Shown here piece after piece: positions 45,680-57,531 of a stretch of DNA of 64,000 bases. The first letter of the stretch is position 1. The number at the start of each line of letters is the position of its first letter. Source of the DNA: Taudactylus pleione (lineage: Eukaryota; Chordata; Amphibia; Anura; Myobatrachidae); assembly GCA_031769625.1 (NCBI GenBank), contig JAUIMM010000113.1:9172501-9236500 (forward strand). Direction: 5' to 3'. The translations under genes and the position numbers were made by a program. The notes beneath the pieces were generated by a model. It was given only the letters and a program-made list of their open reading frames with translations. It did not search any database and was not told where the DNA came from.

Positions 45680-47303
45680 TGACGCCATTTTGCGAATGGC
45701 AATGAGATGCCATTTTGCGACTGGCCGCCCAGCGCCATTTTAGTGAACCACGCCATTGTCAGTACAAACGGCGATGCTATTATTTAGCATTGTGCGATTC
45801 CCACGCAATAGAAAGAAGTTAACAGTCCTCACCATACAAATACAGACAGTCACTAAACATATAAAATGAATAACCCTGCAAAACACGTACCATGGTGTAC
45901 TCCACAAAACACATAGTCGCACAGCGCTAACTAGCGTCTTTTCCCAATTCCCCAATACTTACACACTGCACACTTACATAAAAGGTTCCTTAACATTAAA
46001 GTGTGACATTCAAGGTTTATTCAGTAATGATTAATGTTGTGAAATAAAGGTTATTTGATATCTAAGGTTTAGTACATGATAAGCAGACCGTGTATGGTGT
46101 TGTACTGATCCACTGTGTCTCCACAGATTTCCGGTATCATCGGTGAGAAGATCGCAACATGTGCCTGCAAATTATGAACTATAGAGAGTTAGAACATTAA
46201 AATGTACTCTGTAATGTTACCAGCTTAGATTAGCATGCAGCGGGAAAAAGGACACAAAGGGCTGTTGGAGGCTGACTTGTGTCCATTTGAATTGACCTAT
46301 TAACTATCCTGTAACAGAAGCATCATGACGGAGAACCAATGGAATCATGCCAATCTGTCCTATTGTATTGCCTATTCCTGTAAGTGTATATATGTATATG
46401 TGCGCTTTCTTCCCCAGTCGAGAGTCTTCTTGCTGTGCTGTTGACGGAGGTTTCTATTGCTGATGCCGGTATCTGGGCCCAAAACGCGTGCGTATATAAC
46501 AACTGTACCTTGGGTCTGTATGATTTACTTGCGCTAATTGTATTTAGATCACAACGTGTAACCATCTGTTTTTATATTGAATAATATCTTTTTGTGCTTT
46601 GGAACCACATTCAAAGTCTGAAAGCATTTAGGACCTCATTCAGAGTCGGTCGTAAGGGAAAAGGGGCCGGATATGCAAATGATGCACTCGCAAGTTGCGT
46701 CCTTAAGATCGGACCGTTAGCTGGCCGACCAAGGGGAGGATGCGGCCATAAGACAAAAAATACGCCCCCTTCTCGTACGCATTACACGTCATCTCCGGCC
46801 ATATAAGGATTAATTGAGACCATCGGTACTGGTCGTAGAGCTTAAGGTTGACCATACCCTCTCTTAAGCACTACGATCAGGTCAGTGTACAATCCACCCA
46901 TGTCACGTGTGCCATGACACTACTTTGTTAATTATGCACTCCCATAAAACGCCGTTCGCATAATTAGGCACGCCTGCATTCGGATCTCCACTCCCCTGTT
47001 TTCAAGCACCTTCCCCTGTTACCACCCACAAACGCCTCATTCTGTCACTCAAACTACCGACCTGGCTGTGTACAATGAGAGAGAAATTTCTGATCGTAGC
47101 AGCTAGTTTGCGCACGCGCATTGCGAACTTTACGCATGCGCAGTTTAGCGAACATCGGTGGCGTATGACCGTGCAGCCGCAACGACCGACTCTGAATGAG
47201 GTCCTTATTTCTTGTGCAAATCATCACACTGAATAGCGACTATTTTAGAAGGTATAGGAAGGAATCGATTGTTAGAAAGTATAGACAGGCAGGAATCGAT
47301 AGT
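45680..47303 (+). promoter_or_regulatory. Putative 5' LTR region of the ERV
   Basis: This is the sequence between the LINE and the primer binding site. A CGCCATTTTGCGA-type motif is repeated three times at 45682-45738, and TATATAAC occurs at about 46494. Without a 3' LTR the limits cannot be tested, and part of it may belong to another repeat. The MITE at 46631-47204 interrupts it. Confidence 0.35.
46631..47204. mobile_element. MITE with 23-bp perfect terminal repeats in the ERV 5' region
   Basis: GGACCTCATTCAGAGTCGGT plus CGT (23 bp) at the left is exactly mirrored at the right; TTA duplicates at 46628-46630 and 47205-47207. An inner hairpin TCGTAG-A-GCTTAAG with its complement is at about 46833-46884. 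A PIF/Harbinger-type MITE, young by its perfect ends. Confidence 0.95.
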
Positions 47304-47313
47304 TGGGGGCTCG
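47304..47313 (+). promoter_or_regulatory. Primer binding site, tRNA-Pro type
   Basis: TGGGGGCTCG is complementary to the 3' end of tRNA-Pro; the match stops after 10 bases. Confidence 0.55.
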
Positions 47314-48148
47314 CAGTGTGAAATCACGCTACTGGTCACTAGGTAACACTCGGTAGTGATCTCTCAGCAAAAGGGTGGAGGCGCCTAGCTGGAAAACACA
47401 TTGTGCCTTCGAAATCTGCTACCACTTTGTTGCTGAGAGACCGCTACCTGTTACTGTGGCTTTAGGAGCGCTGATTAAGAATCCAGGGACGAGGGAGGAA
47501 AAAGTTTGTTTCCTTCATCAATAGTTTTTTTTTTTTATTGTGTATGCGATCAGTCGCACTATAGCGTAAAAGTCATAATACGTGTTGTGTAGTAGTCGCA
47601 TTATTGTGTACTTCCGGTATTGCTGCCACGTGTTTTAAACAAAGCCGTTGAGAGCGCATTGATAGATAGCATTGTTGTAAATACATTGATCATTGTTGCC
47701 ATAGTCTGGGAAAACGTGTATTTTTCTGCGCAGGAAAAGGGTGTGTAACAGTGAGTATTTGTTGGTAGGGGTAACTTGTTCCCTAGTTAAGGGTATCATA
47801 GGACCCTTAAGTGCTAGGTGCCTGATGTCGGCCTAGTGGCTCGGTAGTAGATACCGTTTTATACACATAAGCAGGTGTAATTGTCTTTGTTGTAGTTTTG
47901 GCTCCCAGTGTGATTACAGTATTCAGTGATCAGTTAGGGTTATTTGAGCATTGTAATTGAACCGCACAGTTTTGGCTAAATTGTGATTGTGAACTGAGTA
48001 GAGGGTGGACGAAATCACTGAAAAGGGTAGGTGTTATTGCAATGCCTACATGCTAGCAGTTGAAACGTAGTCAAAAAGTCATTAGGTGTGTGGAAGCAGC
48101 CTGGTTATTCTTCCATAGTTTTGTGGGCGCATCCTGTTAAGACGTCCA

Positions 48149-48157
48149 CAGGTAAGT
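48149..48157 (+). promoter_or_regulatory. Major splice donor of the ERV
   Basis: CAG/GTAAGT in the leader, about 70 bp before the likely gag start, in the place expected for the donor used for env mRNA. Confidence 0.6.
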
Positions 48158-48221
48158 GAAAGTATCTTGATTGTCTTTCACCAGTTTAAATCTCCATTGA
48201 AAAGCTTAGGGTTCTCCCTGA

Positions 48222-49962
48222 ATGGGGGCCAAGCAAACGGTAGAGATGTTAGATGACGTGCTGCTGTTGGGCACTTGGGTTGGCACGGCATATTATGCAT
48301 ACTAAGTATGGTGCTTATGCAACTAGCTACTGTGATGTATGGTTTAAAATGATGATGAGGAGTGTTAGACCTTTCCCCAGAATTGGTAGCTTTGATTATT
48401 TGATATTGAACAATGTCTGAGATAGCATCTGTATGGTGCGTTCTCAAATGAAAAAGGTAAAAAATAACGAGTGTTTAAAGTTATGGCAGCATGAGGGGGA
48501 TGCGTGGCTTAAAGGTGTGCACGTGACGCAAACTAGCGTCACGAGCACGTTACAGGGGAGCGCACCTGCAGCGCTAAACTGCGGTGTGTGCGAGCCACGA
48601 AATAGCACGCATGTGCAGCAAGGTAGGGTTGCGGAAGGTATTGCCAGTGGTTCACGCGCACCACCTCTGCCCTATGCGGATGGGGGTGTAGGTACAGTTG
48701 TTGAAAAAAAAACCCATAAAAATGTAACAAGTAACTTCTCTTAAGTAATCACAAAGAAAATGTTTATGATGCGGATGATGAGCCTATTGTTATGTCTGCC
48801 ATTTCCCATGCTGTACACATGTTAGATGCTCCATCACAACAAGCACAAGTGGTGCCGCCATCTTCATCAGTGATAGTACAGGAAGTGTTAACATCCCCTG
48901 CACCCGTACAGGAAGTTGTTAACCATATACCTAGCAGTAATAGACTGAATCCCCAGCCAGGTAACAAGGTCAAAAGTAGCAGTGCGGCCGGTCTGCATCC
49001 CATCCGGACAATAACTGTTCCAAATGAGAATGCAGATGCGAACGGTGTAGTGCCCACAAGGGAAGTAGCAATGCATTGTCCTTGGACAAAAGCAGAGCTA
49101 AATTCCATAATGAATGATTTCCCCCGTTCCTAAAAAGGAATTAGCCAAATGCCAAAGATTTTTAAAGAATTTGGGTAGGGCTCACAAGCCAACCAATAAA
49201 GATTGGCGTGTGGTGTTAAGGGCTTGTCTTCCACACAATACCGACATGAAAAAGTTTATCACGGATTGCGTATTGGATGGAGATGTTCCCATAACAGACG
49301 AAAGTAATCAAGGTAACATTACCCGCATAATAACTCAATTGGGTGTATATTTTCCAGTAGTAGTTAACTGGAGTAAAATTTTCACCATAAAACAAATAGA
49401 GAGTGAATCTGTACAGGATTATTGTAACCGAGCTCTGCAGGCTATCACCCAGTACACTGGGTTAGAGGATATTAAAGATAGCACTCATCACGGGGGAATG
49501 ATCATTACTGTACTTATGGATGGTCTAAAAGAGAATCTAAAGACTCGAGTTCAGACCTCATTACCTGGCTGGAGGGGAGTCACTGTAGACAACCTCATAG
49601 AATCCGCTATTGAACATGATAAGAACATCCTTAAAAAGAGAGAGACTCAGAGCGAGAAGCTGATGGCTATTAGTATTCAAGCTCTAGAAGGAATGACTGT
49701 GACATCACAGCCAACAGACACACCTGCACCTGTACAACTACACGTTCTCACCACAAACACAGTCTTGCACCACCACAAACACAGTCCTATCACACACAGC
49801 CACAAAACCCATACTATCCACAACTACCATATTACCCTCAAACTCCTTATCCACACCCTCAATCTTTCCTTACTGCTCAACCCACACAACAACCTTTTCA
49901 ACCACTCCACTCACGAAGGTGCTTCAACTGCAACCAAGTGGGACATATAAGTAGGAGCTGGA
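48222..49962 (+). pseudogene. gag: ERV gag (matrix, p12-like, capsid, zinc knuckle), broken
   Basis: The start at 48222 is chosen because MGAKQTVE gives the Met-Gly expected for myristoylated matrix. The frame stops after 27 codons, and matrix-like sequence (PRIGSFDYL) continues in another frame. A Pro/Ser-rich segment (48792-49080) precedes the capsid, which begins near CPWTKAELNSIM; the main capsid frame is 49114-49730 (Gag p30-like: KDWRVVLRACLP, VVNWSKIF, LMDGLKENLK). A further frameshift leads to a Pro/Gln/Tyr-rich stretch and one zinc knuckle, CFNCNQVGHISRSW, whose last Cys is now Trp. Gag would assemble particles; this copy cannot. Confidence 0.85.
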
Positions 49963-50127
49963 TATCCTCATAAGGGACATACACAGAGTACATGGAATTT
50001 TCAACAGGCACCCGCTCCAATTGTAGCCGTAAATGCTTTATTGGAGAGTGAGAGTCAACGCTAGGGGTCAGGTCATACCTGTAGTCTACAGATAGTCAGG
50101 TTAATGTGAAGTACTAGGGAAGAACCG

Positions 50128-51300
50128 GTGATGATGGTTGATGTAGCTGGTACTAAATATCCTTTTCTTGTAGACACAGGGGTGACCAGGTCAGTGATAA
50201 AATCTCTAAAATCTCCCGCTAACTTACAGGTGACCAGCGAGACAGTACCAGCAATGGGTGTAATGGGTAAAGTGCAACATTATCCTTTAACAAAATCCAC
50301 AGAGGTCACTATCGGGCCATTGCATACCAGGCATTCTTTCCTCCTGGCAGCAGCAGCAGCTCCTACTAACCTACTGGGAAGGGATTTGTTATGTAATATG
50401 GGATGTGTCATATATTGTACCCCTGATGGTATATCTCTAGATATCCCAGAGAGAGTTGCGCACGAGGTGAGGGATATGTTGGACACTCCCCAAAGGATAA
50501 TGTATCACTCTACTGATTCAGGTAAAAATCCATCTCAGGTAGATCAAATGTTATCCCAAATTCCAGATTCGCTTTGGACCAAGGATGGACAGGACACTGG
50601 ATTAATGGCAAACGTAAGTCCCGTAATGGTAAATCTAAAAAGTGGTAGGCAAGCTCCAAACATTCCCCAGTACCCATTAAAACAGGAGGTAGAGTTAGGG
50701 GATTATCCCATAATTGAACGATTGTTACAGCAGGGAATTTTAGTTTGTATAGCAAGTGTAGCCAACAGTCCCATCTTTCCTGTAAAGAAGAGTGGTGGGA
50801 GGGGTTATAGGCTGGTACAAGACCTTAGAGGGGTTAATAAGGTGGTAGAGAGCCAATTTCCCGTAGTGCCAAATCCAGCTGTCATTCTTATGCAGATCCC
50901 ACCCAATGCAACCCATTTCACTGTCATTGACCTCTGTTCTGCTTTCTTCTCTGTGCCTCTTCACCCTGACTGTCAGTACCTATTCGCCTTTACATACAGG
51001 CGTGTACAATACACATGGACACGATTGCCTCAGGGTTTCATAGCCCCAGTATCTTCTCCCAGGCCTTACACGACTGTTTACAATTTTTTCAACCTGCCAA
51101 TGGATCTGTTCTAATCCAATATGTGGACGATTTATTGTTATGTTCTGATTCCTTTATGTCATGTTTAAATGATACTAAACTTTTATTACTTCATCTCTCA
51201 TAAACAGGACACAAGGTTGCTAAGGACAAACTACAGCCATGCCAGTCCAGGGTTAAATACTTGGGACACTGCCTAATCCAGGGGTTATGACATCTCACAA
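50128..51300 (+). pseudogene. pol: ERV protease and reverse transcriptase, broken
   Basis: Protease comes first: FLVDTGVTRSVI carries the catalytic DTG (with V for the usual A after it), and LLGRDLL follows at the usual distance. Reverse transcriptase begins near NIPQYPLK, with SPIFPVKKSGG, LVQDLRGVN, FTVIDLCSAFFSVPL and RLPQGF. A frameshift before 51060 moves the rest to another frame holding the active site QYVDDLLL (about 51119-51130). Two stops (about 51201 and 51289) follow before the connection region. Pro and pol are in one frame here. Confidence 0.9.
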
Positions 51301-51326
51301 ATGACAGAATCAAGGCCATACAGAAC

Positions 51327-52520
51327 ATGACACTACCACAGAATCAACAGCAAATTTGTACCTTCTTGGGAATGTGTGGATACTGCAGAATGTGGATCCC
51401 AGGTTTTTCTATTTTGGCCTTGCCATTACTGGACTTATTCTCTTCCTCAAAGCCCGATCGTGTCATACACACAGAGGAATCAGAGCAGGCTTTCCTTAAT
51501 CTTAAGGATAGTCTGACAAGAACACCTGCATTGGGAATACCTGATTATGAAAAACCTTTCGATTTGTATTGTACGGAAGCTAATGGTTGTGCAGCAGGTG
51601 TCCTCACACAAAAACATGGTGATGCCAGTAGGCCTGTAGCATACTACAGTGCACAATTGGACACTGTGGCAAGATCACTCCCAATGTGTTTAAGAAGTGT
51701 AGCAGCAAGTGCTCTATTGGTCAGTAAGAGTGAGGATGTGATATTAGGCCATGATATGATTGTCTATACTCCCCATGCTGTATCTGCTTTGTTAAACTCT
51801 GCCCAAACCAGACATGTCTCCTCAGCTAGGTTCACAAAATGGGAACTGGCCTTAATAGTACCTGCAAATATCACCATCAAATGGTGCAGTACGTTAAATC
51901 CAGCTACGTATTTACCATATGTGCAACATGATGCACAAAGGGTGGAGAGAGGTGAGCCGCTGGTGACAGGGGAGTTCTGCAGGAATATTGATGCACATGA
52001 TTGTATGGAATATCTAAATCATACCTTTACTGCAAGACCTGACATACGGGATACATCTTTAAAAAATGTAGATGTGATATTTTACAGGGATGGAAGTTGT
52101 CATAGACAAACTGACACTGGAGAGTTATGTACAGGTTATGCTGTGGTAAATGACGAGGACGTTATAGAAGCCGAACCTTTAGGCCCACCACGTTCGGCCC
52201 AAGTGGCGGAACTGGTGACACTAAAGAGAGCGTGTGGATTAGCGGAAGGTAAATCTGCTAATATCTACACTGACTCTAGGTACGTCTTCGCAGTAGTACA
52301 CGATTTCGGTGCCCTATGGCGTCTGACAAAGTTTATGACAGCAGCAGGCACACCAATAGCACATTCCAGACATATAATAGGACAACTAACAGCAATCTAA
52401 TTGCCAAAGGCAGTGGCAGTAATAAAGTGTAAAGCCCATACCGGTGTCACTGGGCAACAACAGGGCAGAGAAAGCTGCAAAATGGGCAGCAGGGTTAAAA
52501 ATGAATGTACCAACTGAACA
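51327..52520 (+). pseudogene. pol: ERV reverse transcriptase connection and RNase H, broken
   Basis: The frame 51327-52400 opens in the RT thumb/connection (FLGMCGYCRMWIPGF, PDYEKPFDLY) and continues through VAYYSAQLD into RNase H. The RNase H acidic residues are visible in FYRDGSC, VAELVTLKRACG and IYTDSRY. A stop at 52398 cuts the domain; the last part (GNNRAEKAAKWAA, Glu where Asp is usual) is in another frame from 52444. Confidence 0.85.
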
Positions 52521-52599
52521 AATTATGACTTTTCAAACAATTGACATGCTGAAATTAAGTGAGATGCAAAATTTGTGTTCTATCCAGGAAAAGTCAGTC

Positions 52600-53731
52600 T
52601 GGAGGTCCAAGGGATGTGGGCAAGAGTCTTCTGGACTCTGGAGAGATGGACAAGGTAAGCAGTGGCTCCCAAGGCATACTACCCAAGCCTGGTTGAGGCA
52701 GCGCACGGTCTGACTCATTTGGGAAAGAAAGGTATGTGCAAATTGGTGAGAGCATACTGGTGTGCACCAGGGTTTTCTTCTCAAGTGGAAAAGAAAGCAA
52801 TGTCCTGTCGGACCTGCTTGAAGAAAAACATTGGGAAAACAATCCCTACCGAACCATCCCACATTCCTCTGACTTACGGACCTTTCCAGGTAATACAAAT
52901 TTATTTCATCCAATTACCACCCTGCAGGAATCTCAAGTATGTATTGGTGTGCACTGATGTGTTTTCCAATTGGGTTAAGGCATATCTAGCTGCCACTAAT
53001 ACTGCTGCATATACTGCCAAGAAAATTCTTCAGGAGTTTGTATACAGATACGGTATCCCTAAAATTATCAAGAGTGATAGGGGTACTCATTTCACAGGTG
53101 ATGTTTTTCAAAATATGTGTAAACTGATGGGTATTAATAGTTGACTTAATACCCCCTACCAACCGCAAGCCAGTGCCAAGTTGGAGAGGATGAATGGTAC
53201 TATTATAAAATAAACTATTAAGATCATGGCAGAATCTGGTCTAGGATGACCAGAAGCATTACCGTTGGTCCTACATAGCATAAAGACCACTCCTAGACCC
53301 CCTCTAAATCTGTCCCTTTTTGAAATACTGTTTGGTAGACAACCTCATTTGATTATAAGCCCGCAGGAAGATTTGAAAGGTAACAACAAGGTAACTGTAA
53401 GGTATCTTATATCAATGAGTAAACAGTTAAAACAGCAACAGCAGAAACTGAAATTGTTGTCCCATGATATGCCTGAAACAAACTGTCATGATGTTGAACC
53501 TGGAGAATTTGTTATGATCAGAAATTTCTTGTGTTAAGGTTGTTTGACTGATCGTTGGGAAGGTCCGTATCAAGTGTTGCTGACGAGTACCACATCTTTG
53601 AAGGTGGCCGAGAGAGATACCTGGGTCCATTCCACTCACTGTAAAAAGGTCAACCATCCAGTGGAGAAACAAGGCAGAGACAAGGCAGATAACATGGACC
53701 TGCCAATCGCGAGCTTGTTCCGGGAGAGTTA
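52600..53731 (+). pseudogene. pol: ERV integrase, broken
   Basis: The N-terminal zinc-binding HHCC pattern is seen as HGLTHLGKKG...CRTC. In the catalytic core the first Asp is replaced by Tyr (codon 52902-52904), the second is intact (KSDRGTHF) and the Glu is intact (KLERMNG). Stops occur at about 53142, 53211 and 53247, then an open stretch 53265-53537 and, after another stop, the C-terminal domain ([11 protein letters not shown]) to 53731. Strand transfer is impossible without the first Asp. Confidence 0.85.
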
Positions 53732-53793
53732 AAAGGTTGCAGTGAGATATCTGAACTAAAGAAATTTGCAGGTCCTTGCTACGACTGGTCTGT

Positions 53794-54579
53794 TGTGTTA
53801 ATTTTAGTATTCTCTTCCAGAGTTTCCATCATCCTGGTTTGTTTGGGGATTTCTGGTTTCTGTGATGGGGACCGATAGAGGAGATGGGAGATAATGGCAG
53901 TATTGATGGAGTCGAGTCGAGAGGAGGAGTGCTATGCCAATCAGGGGAGTGTCTGACCAATCTTAGTACAGTAATTGTTAAGAGATCTGCTATTTTGGAT
54001 ACTTGGAGACAGTGTGAAGGTCTATCGTCTGAGGATTATTGTATGTGTGTGTTCTGTGGGTCTGTAATTGATGAGAGATGCATCCAACGGTGTCAACCCA
54101 AGTATAATTAGTATTGGGGTTAGTATCCTTTAGAGGATTATCACACCATGGTGGGCAAAATTTTGAACCAAATCGACTGTTGGGTGTGCTCTCACGTGCC
54201 CCAAGGACAGCAGAATGTAGGATTAGTGCCATTCCCATTAAATGTCTCTGAAATTATAGAATCACAAAGAGGGCATGCACTAGATGGAAATTTTTTTAAG
54301 TCCAAACCACCCCATTTTAAACTCCACCAGTACCAAGTGGATAAATCACTTTTATGTTTAAACATCACCAACTCCAATGAACCGGGAAGTTGGGAGGTGA
54401 CCGGAAATAACCAGACGATGACCTTCTCATTAAGAGCTGACCATGAGCCTATGAATTATGAACTGTTACGCACAATTAGATCAGGTGGAAGACATTTCCG
54501 GTATAAATATACACTGAGTAACACCAAAGAAATGATTGGTAGGGTACCAGAAGGGTATTGTGCCAAGATATTACAATGA
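53794..54579 (+). pseudogene. env: ERV env surface subunit, broken
   Basis: A hydrophobic signal-like segment (VLILVF...ILVCLGISGF) lies at about 53796-53862, followed by stops. Open stretches 53884-54111 and 54148-54579 are Cys-rich. The second contains CWVC (54178-54189), the CXXC motif through which gammaretroviral SU bonds to TM, and several N-glycosylation sites (NVS, NIT, NQT). A stop at 54577 and a short repetitive CAACCTGAAATAAG stretch (54608-54665) separate it from the TM part. Confidence 0.75.
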
Positions 54580-54676
54580 GAAACTTGTATGAGTCAAATG
54601 GGAGCCTGAAATAAGCAACCTGAAAATAAGATCAACCTGAAATAAGCAACCTGAAATAAGATCACTTGCTAGGGAA

Positions 54677-55336
54677 ATGTGTGGATTACTGATGTTTACT
54701 ATTCCTTATGTTCTCCCCGATGATGTATATTTTATATGTGGAAGGAAAGCATATAAGTGGCTCTCTCCGAGTTCTGAAGGTTTGTGTTACCTGGGAAGAG
54801 TAGTCCCAGAGCTTATGACCCTTACACATGGTGAAATGCTTGGTATTCATAAAGACACACCATCACCATATCTTCACACACAGTATGAACAGAGAGACAA
54901 AGGAAATATGAAACCTGGTGATGTGCATAAAGCCACTCAGTTAATTAGTGAGACAACTGGCTTTCAAGTTTTGATAGCATTGGATCCCACCAGGATCGCT
55001 CGGGGTACACTAAATTTTAGATATATCCAAGATCTTGCTAAATTAATAGATAATATCACCGAGATGTATGATGACACATTCAGGTATACAGGTAGGGAAT
55101 TGCAAGCGTACAACAAAGAACTGGTGCAACACAGATTAGTCTTAAATTATTTAACAGCTGTCACTGGAGGGTACTGCGTAACTTTGGCCACCCAATTTGG
55201 AGTAAAGTGTTGCACTTATATTACAAATGATACAAGCGATCCCAAGGAGGTAACAGACCGGAAGATGGATGAAATTCTGCAGCTAAAATGGGAATTTCGA
55301 AAGAACCATAATGCTTCAGTCGCTGAAGTAGAGTAA
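54677..55336 (+). pseudogene. env: ERV env transmembrane subunit, truncated
   Basis: The frame encodes a long ectodomain with heptad-like sequence and an immunosuppressive-domain-like stretch before GGYC. The downstream cysteine pair lies 10 residues later (C, 10 residues, CC) where gammaretroviral TM has CX6CC. The frame ends at 55336 without a membrane anchor because Penelope-like sequence starts there. Odd spacing of the Cys motif may be a family trait or an insertion in this copy. Confidence 0.7.
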
Positions 55337-55768
55337 ATAAGAACACCCGTGCATGTAGTAACCTCCCTGATTGCTTCTCTTCCGGCATACACTGTAGCAC
55401 ACGTGTGCGGAAGTGACGTCTGTACTCGGAAGCCCATTCCTGTCAGGGTAACGTGACATCACCATCACCATGGAAACTCATCAACAATAAAAAACAACAG
55501 GCTGAATAAGCATGTTACATTACAACAGATCTCCAGTTGCTCACACAAAACAGTTTAGTTGCAATGAATCATTAAGACCACAAGGTTTTAAGGTGTTTAA
55601 ATAGTTAATCCACCATGCCTCTCTTCTCAACAGCTGTCTATCTCTATCTCCACCCCTACGATCTTCTGCAACCTGATCGATCATTTTATATCGAAGTGTC
55701 GCTAAGGAATGTTTGTTTTCTCTAAAGTGCCTAGCAACAGGTTGCTCATTAGGTTTACCCTCTATGGC
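55337..55768 (-). mobile_element. Penelope-like element, C-terminal and 3' end, inverted piece
   Basis: On the minus strand, 55768-55555 encodes the end of a Penelope-like protein (VARHFRENKHSLATLRY, then RRGGDRDRQLLRREAWWI and LKPCGLNDSLQLNC), equivalent to the last codons of the element at 11768. A 3' untranslated region follows to 55339; its last 46 bp also end the forward piece at 63258-63302. hAT copy C begins directly at 55769. Confidence 0.8.
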
Positions 55769-56189
55769 CAGTCAGGCTCGACTTTTCCCGCCTGACTCGG
55801 ATCTGAAATCGAGGCAAAACGTCATCATCCCGCCTTCCGAGTCTCGCGGGTTTTGGATCCTATATAAGGTACCCGCATCGGCGCCATTTTCTCACTCGGC
55901 TGTGGACAGTGAAGAGGGAGGGTGGGAGTTAGGGCTGGCTGGGCTGTGTAGTGTAGTGTAGTGCTGCTGTTGTCCACTACTTCAAAGTCCATAGGGGCTG
56001 GCTGTGTTGTGCTGTGCTGTTGTTGTTAATAGGGGCTGTGTCCACTACTTCAAAGTCCATAGGGGCTGGCTGGACTGTGTTGTGCAGTCAGTTCCCCATA
56101 GGGGCTGTGTCCACTCCAAAGTCCTGTGCAGTGTCCCAGTCCTAAAGGGGTGCTGTAGTGTTGTCCAGAGGGTGCTCTGTCCATAAGGG

Positions 56190-57430
56190 GTGCTCCCCCC
56201 AAGTGCTAAAAAAATAATATATTTTCTGTGTTTGTGAATTGTGTGCGCAGTAGCCGCATGTGCATCAACAAAGTAGTGCCAAGCGTGCGCCTGTGTCATA
56301 AGTAAAGGGCCGGCTGGCTTGACCGTTAAAGGGTGCTGTAACCCCCAAAGTACACTCCAGTCCAAACCAAAAAAAACATTATTTTCTGTGTTTGTGAATT
56401 GTGTGCGCAGTAGCCGCACGTGCATCAACAAAGTAGTGCCAAGCGTGCGCCTGTGTCATAAGTAAAGGGCCGGCTGGCTTGACCGTTAAAGGGTGCTGTA
56501 ACCCCCAAAGTACACTCCAGTCCAAACCAAAAAAAAAATTATTTTCTGTGTTTGTGAATTGTGTGCGCAGTAGCCGCACATGCATCAACAAAGTAGTGCC
56601 AAGCGTGCGCCTGTGTCATAAGTAAAGGGCCGGCTGGCTTGACCGTTAAAGGGTGCTGTAACCCCCAAAGTACACTCCAGTCCAAACCCCAAAAAAAATA
56701 TTTTCTTTGTTTGTGAATTGTGTGCGCAGTAGCCGCACGTGCATCAACAAAGTAGTGCCAAGCGTGCGCCTGTGTCATAAGTAAAGGGCCGGCTGGCTTG
56801 ACCGTTAAAGGGTGCTGTAACCCCCAAAGTACACTCCAGTCCAAACCAAAAAAAAAATTATTTTCTGTGTTTGTGAATTGTGTGCGCAGTAGCCGCACGT
56901 GCATCAACAAAGTAGTGCCAAGCGTGCGCCTGTGTCATAAGTAAAGGGCCGGCTGGCTTGACCGTTAAAGGGTGCTGTAACCCCCAAAGTACACTCCAGT
57001 CCAAACCAAAAAAAAAATTATTTTCTGTGTTTGTGAATTGTGTGCGCAGTAGCCGCATGTGCATCAACAAAGTAGTGCCAAGCGTGCGCCTGTGTCATAA
57101 GTAAAGGGCCGGCTGGCTTGACCGTTAAAGGGTGCTGTAACCCCCAAAGTACACTCCAGTCCAAACCAAAAAATAAATCATTTTCTGTGTTTCTGAATTG
57201 TGTGCGCAGTAGCCGCACGTGCATCAGCAAAGTAGTGCCAAGCGTGCGCCTGTGTCATAAGTAAAGGGCCGGCTGGCTTGACCGTTAAAGGGTGCTGTAA
57301 CCCCCAAAGTACACTCCAAACCAAAAAAATATATATTTTCTGTGTTTGTGAATTGTGTGCGCAGTAGCCGCACGTGCATCAACAAAGGAGCAGCGCCAAG
57401 CGTGCGCCTGTGTCCCATAAGTAAAGAGCC
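56190..57430. repeat. 160-bp tandem array of hAT copy C, about 8 units
   Basis: Units recur every 159-160 bp in the opposite orientation to copy A, ending about 100 bp before the transposase start. Adjacent units are almost identical, more so than in copy B. Confidence 0.95.
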
Positions 57431-57531
57431 GGCTGGCTCATTTCTTAAAGGCTGGTGTAACCCACAAAGTGCACTACTCTCCAGCAAAAATAAAAAAATA
57501 TTTTCTGTGTTTAGCCGCACGTATAACATAA

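Larger units (their letters stand above)
45680..55336 (+). mobile_element. Gammaretrovirus-like endogenous retrovirus, decayed, 3' end missing
   Basis: Order: putative 5' LTR/leader, tRNA-Pro-like primer binding site (47304), splice donor (48152), gag, pro, pol (RT, RNase H, integrase) and env, all on the plus strand with many stops and frameshifts. The element stops inside the env transmembrane subunit at about 55336, where Penelope-like sequence begins; no 3' LTR is present in the window. A MITE sits in the LTR/leader region. Class by Gag p30-type capsid, CWVC motif in SU and tRNA-Pro primer. Confidence 0.85.

Noticed and set aside
46460..46495. Fifth hammerhead-like motif (CTGATGCCGG...AAAACGCG)
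   Set aside because: It lacks a proper stem II and the GAAA core; kept only as a hint that part of the presumed LTR may be Penelope-derived.
45680..55336. Complete provirus with two LTRs
   Set aside because: env is cut off by Penelope-like sequence at about 55336 and no second copy of the 5' region exists in the window.
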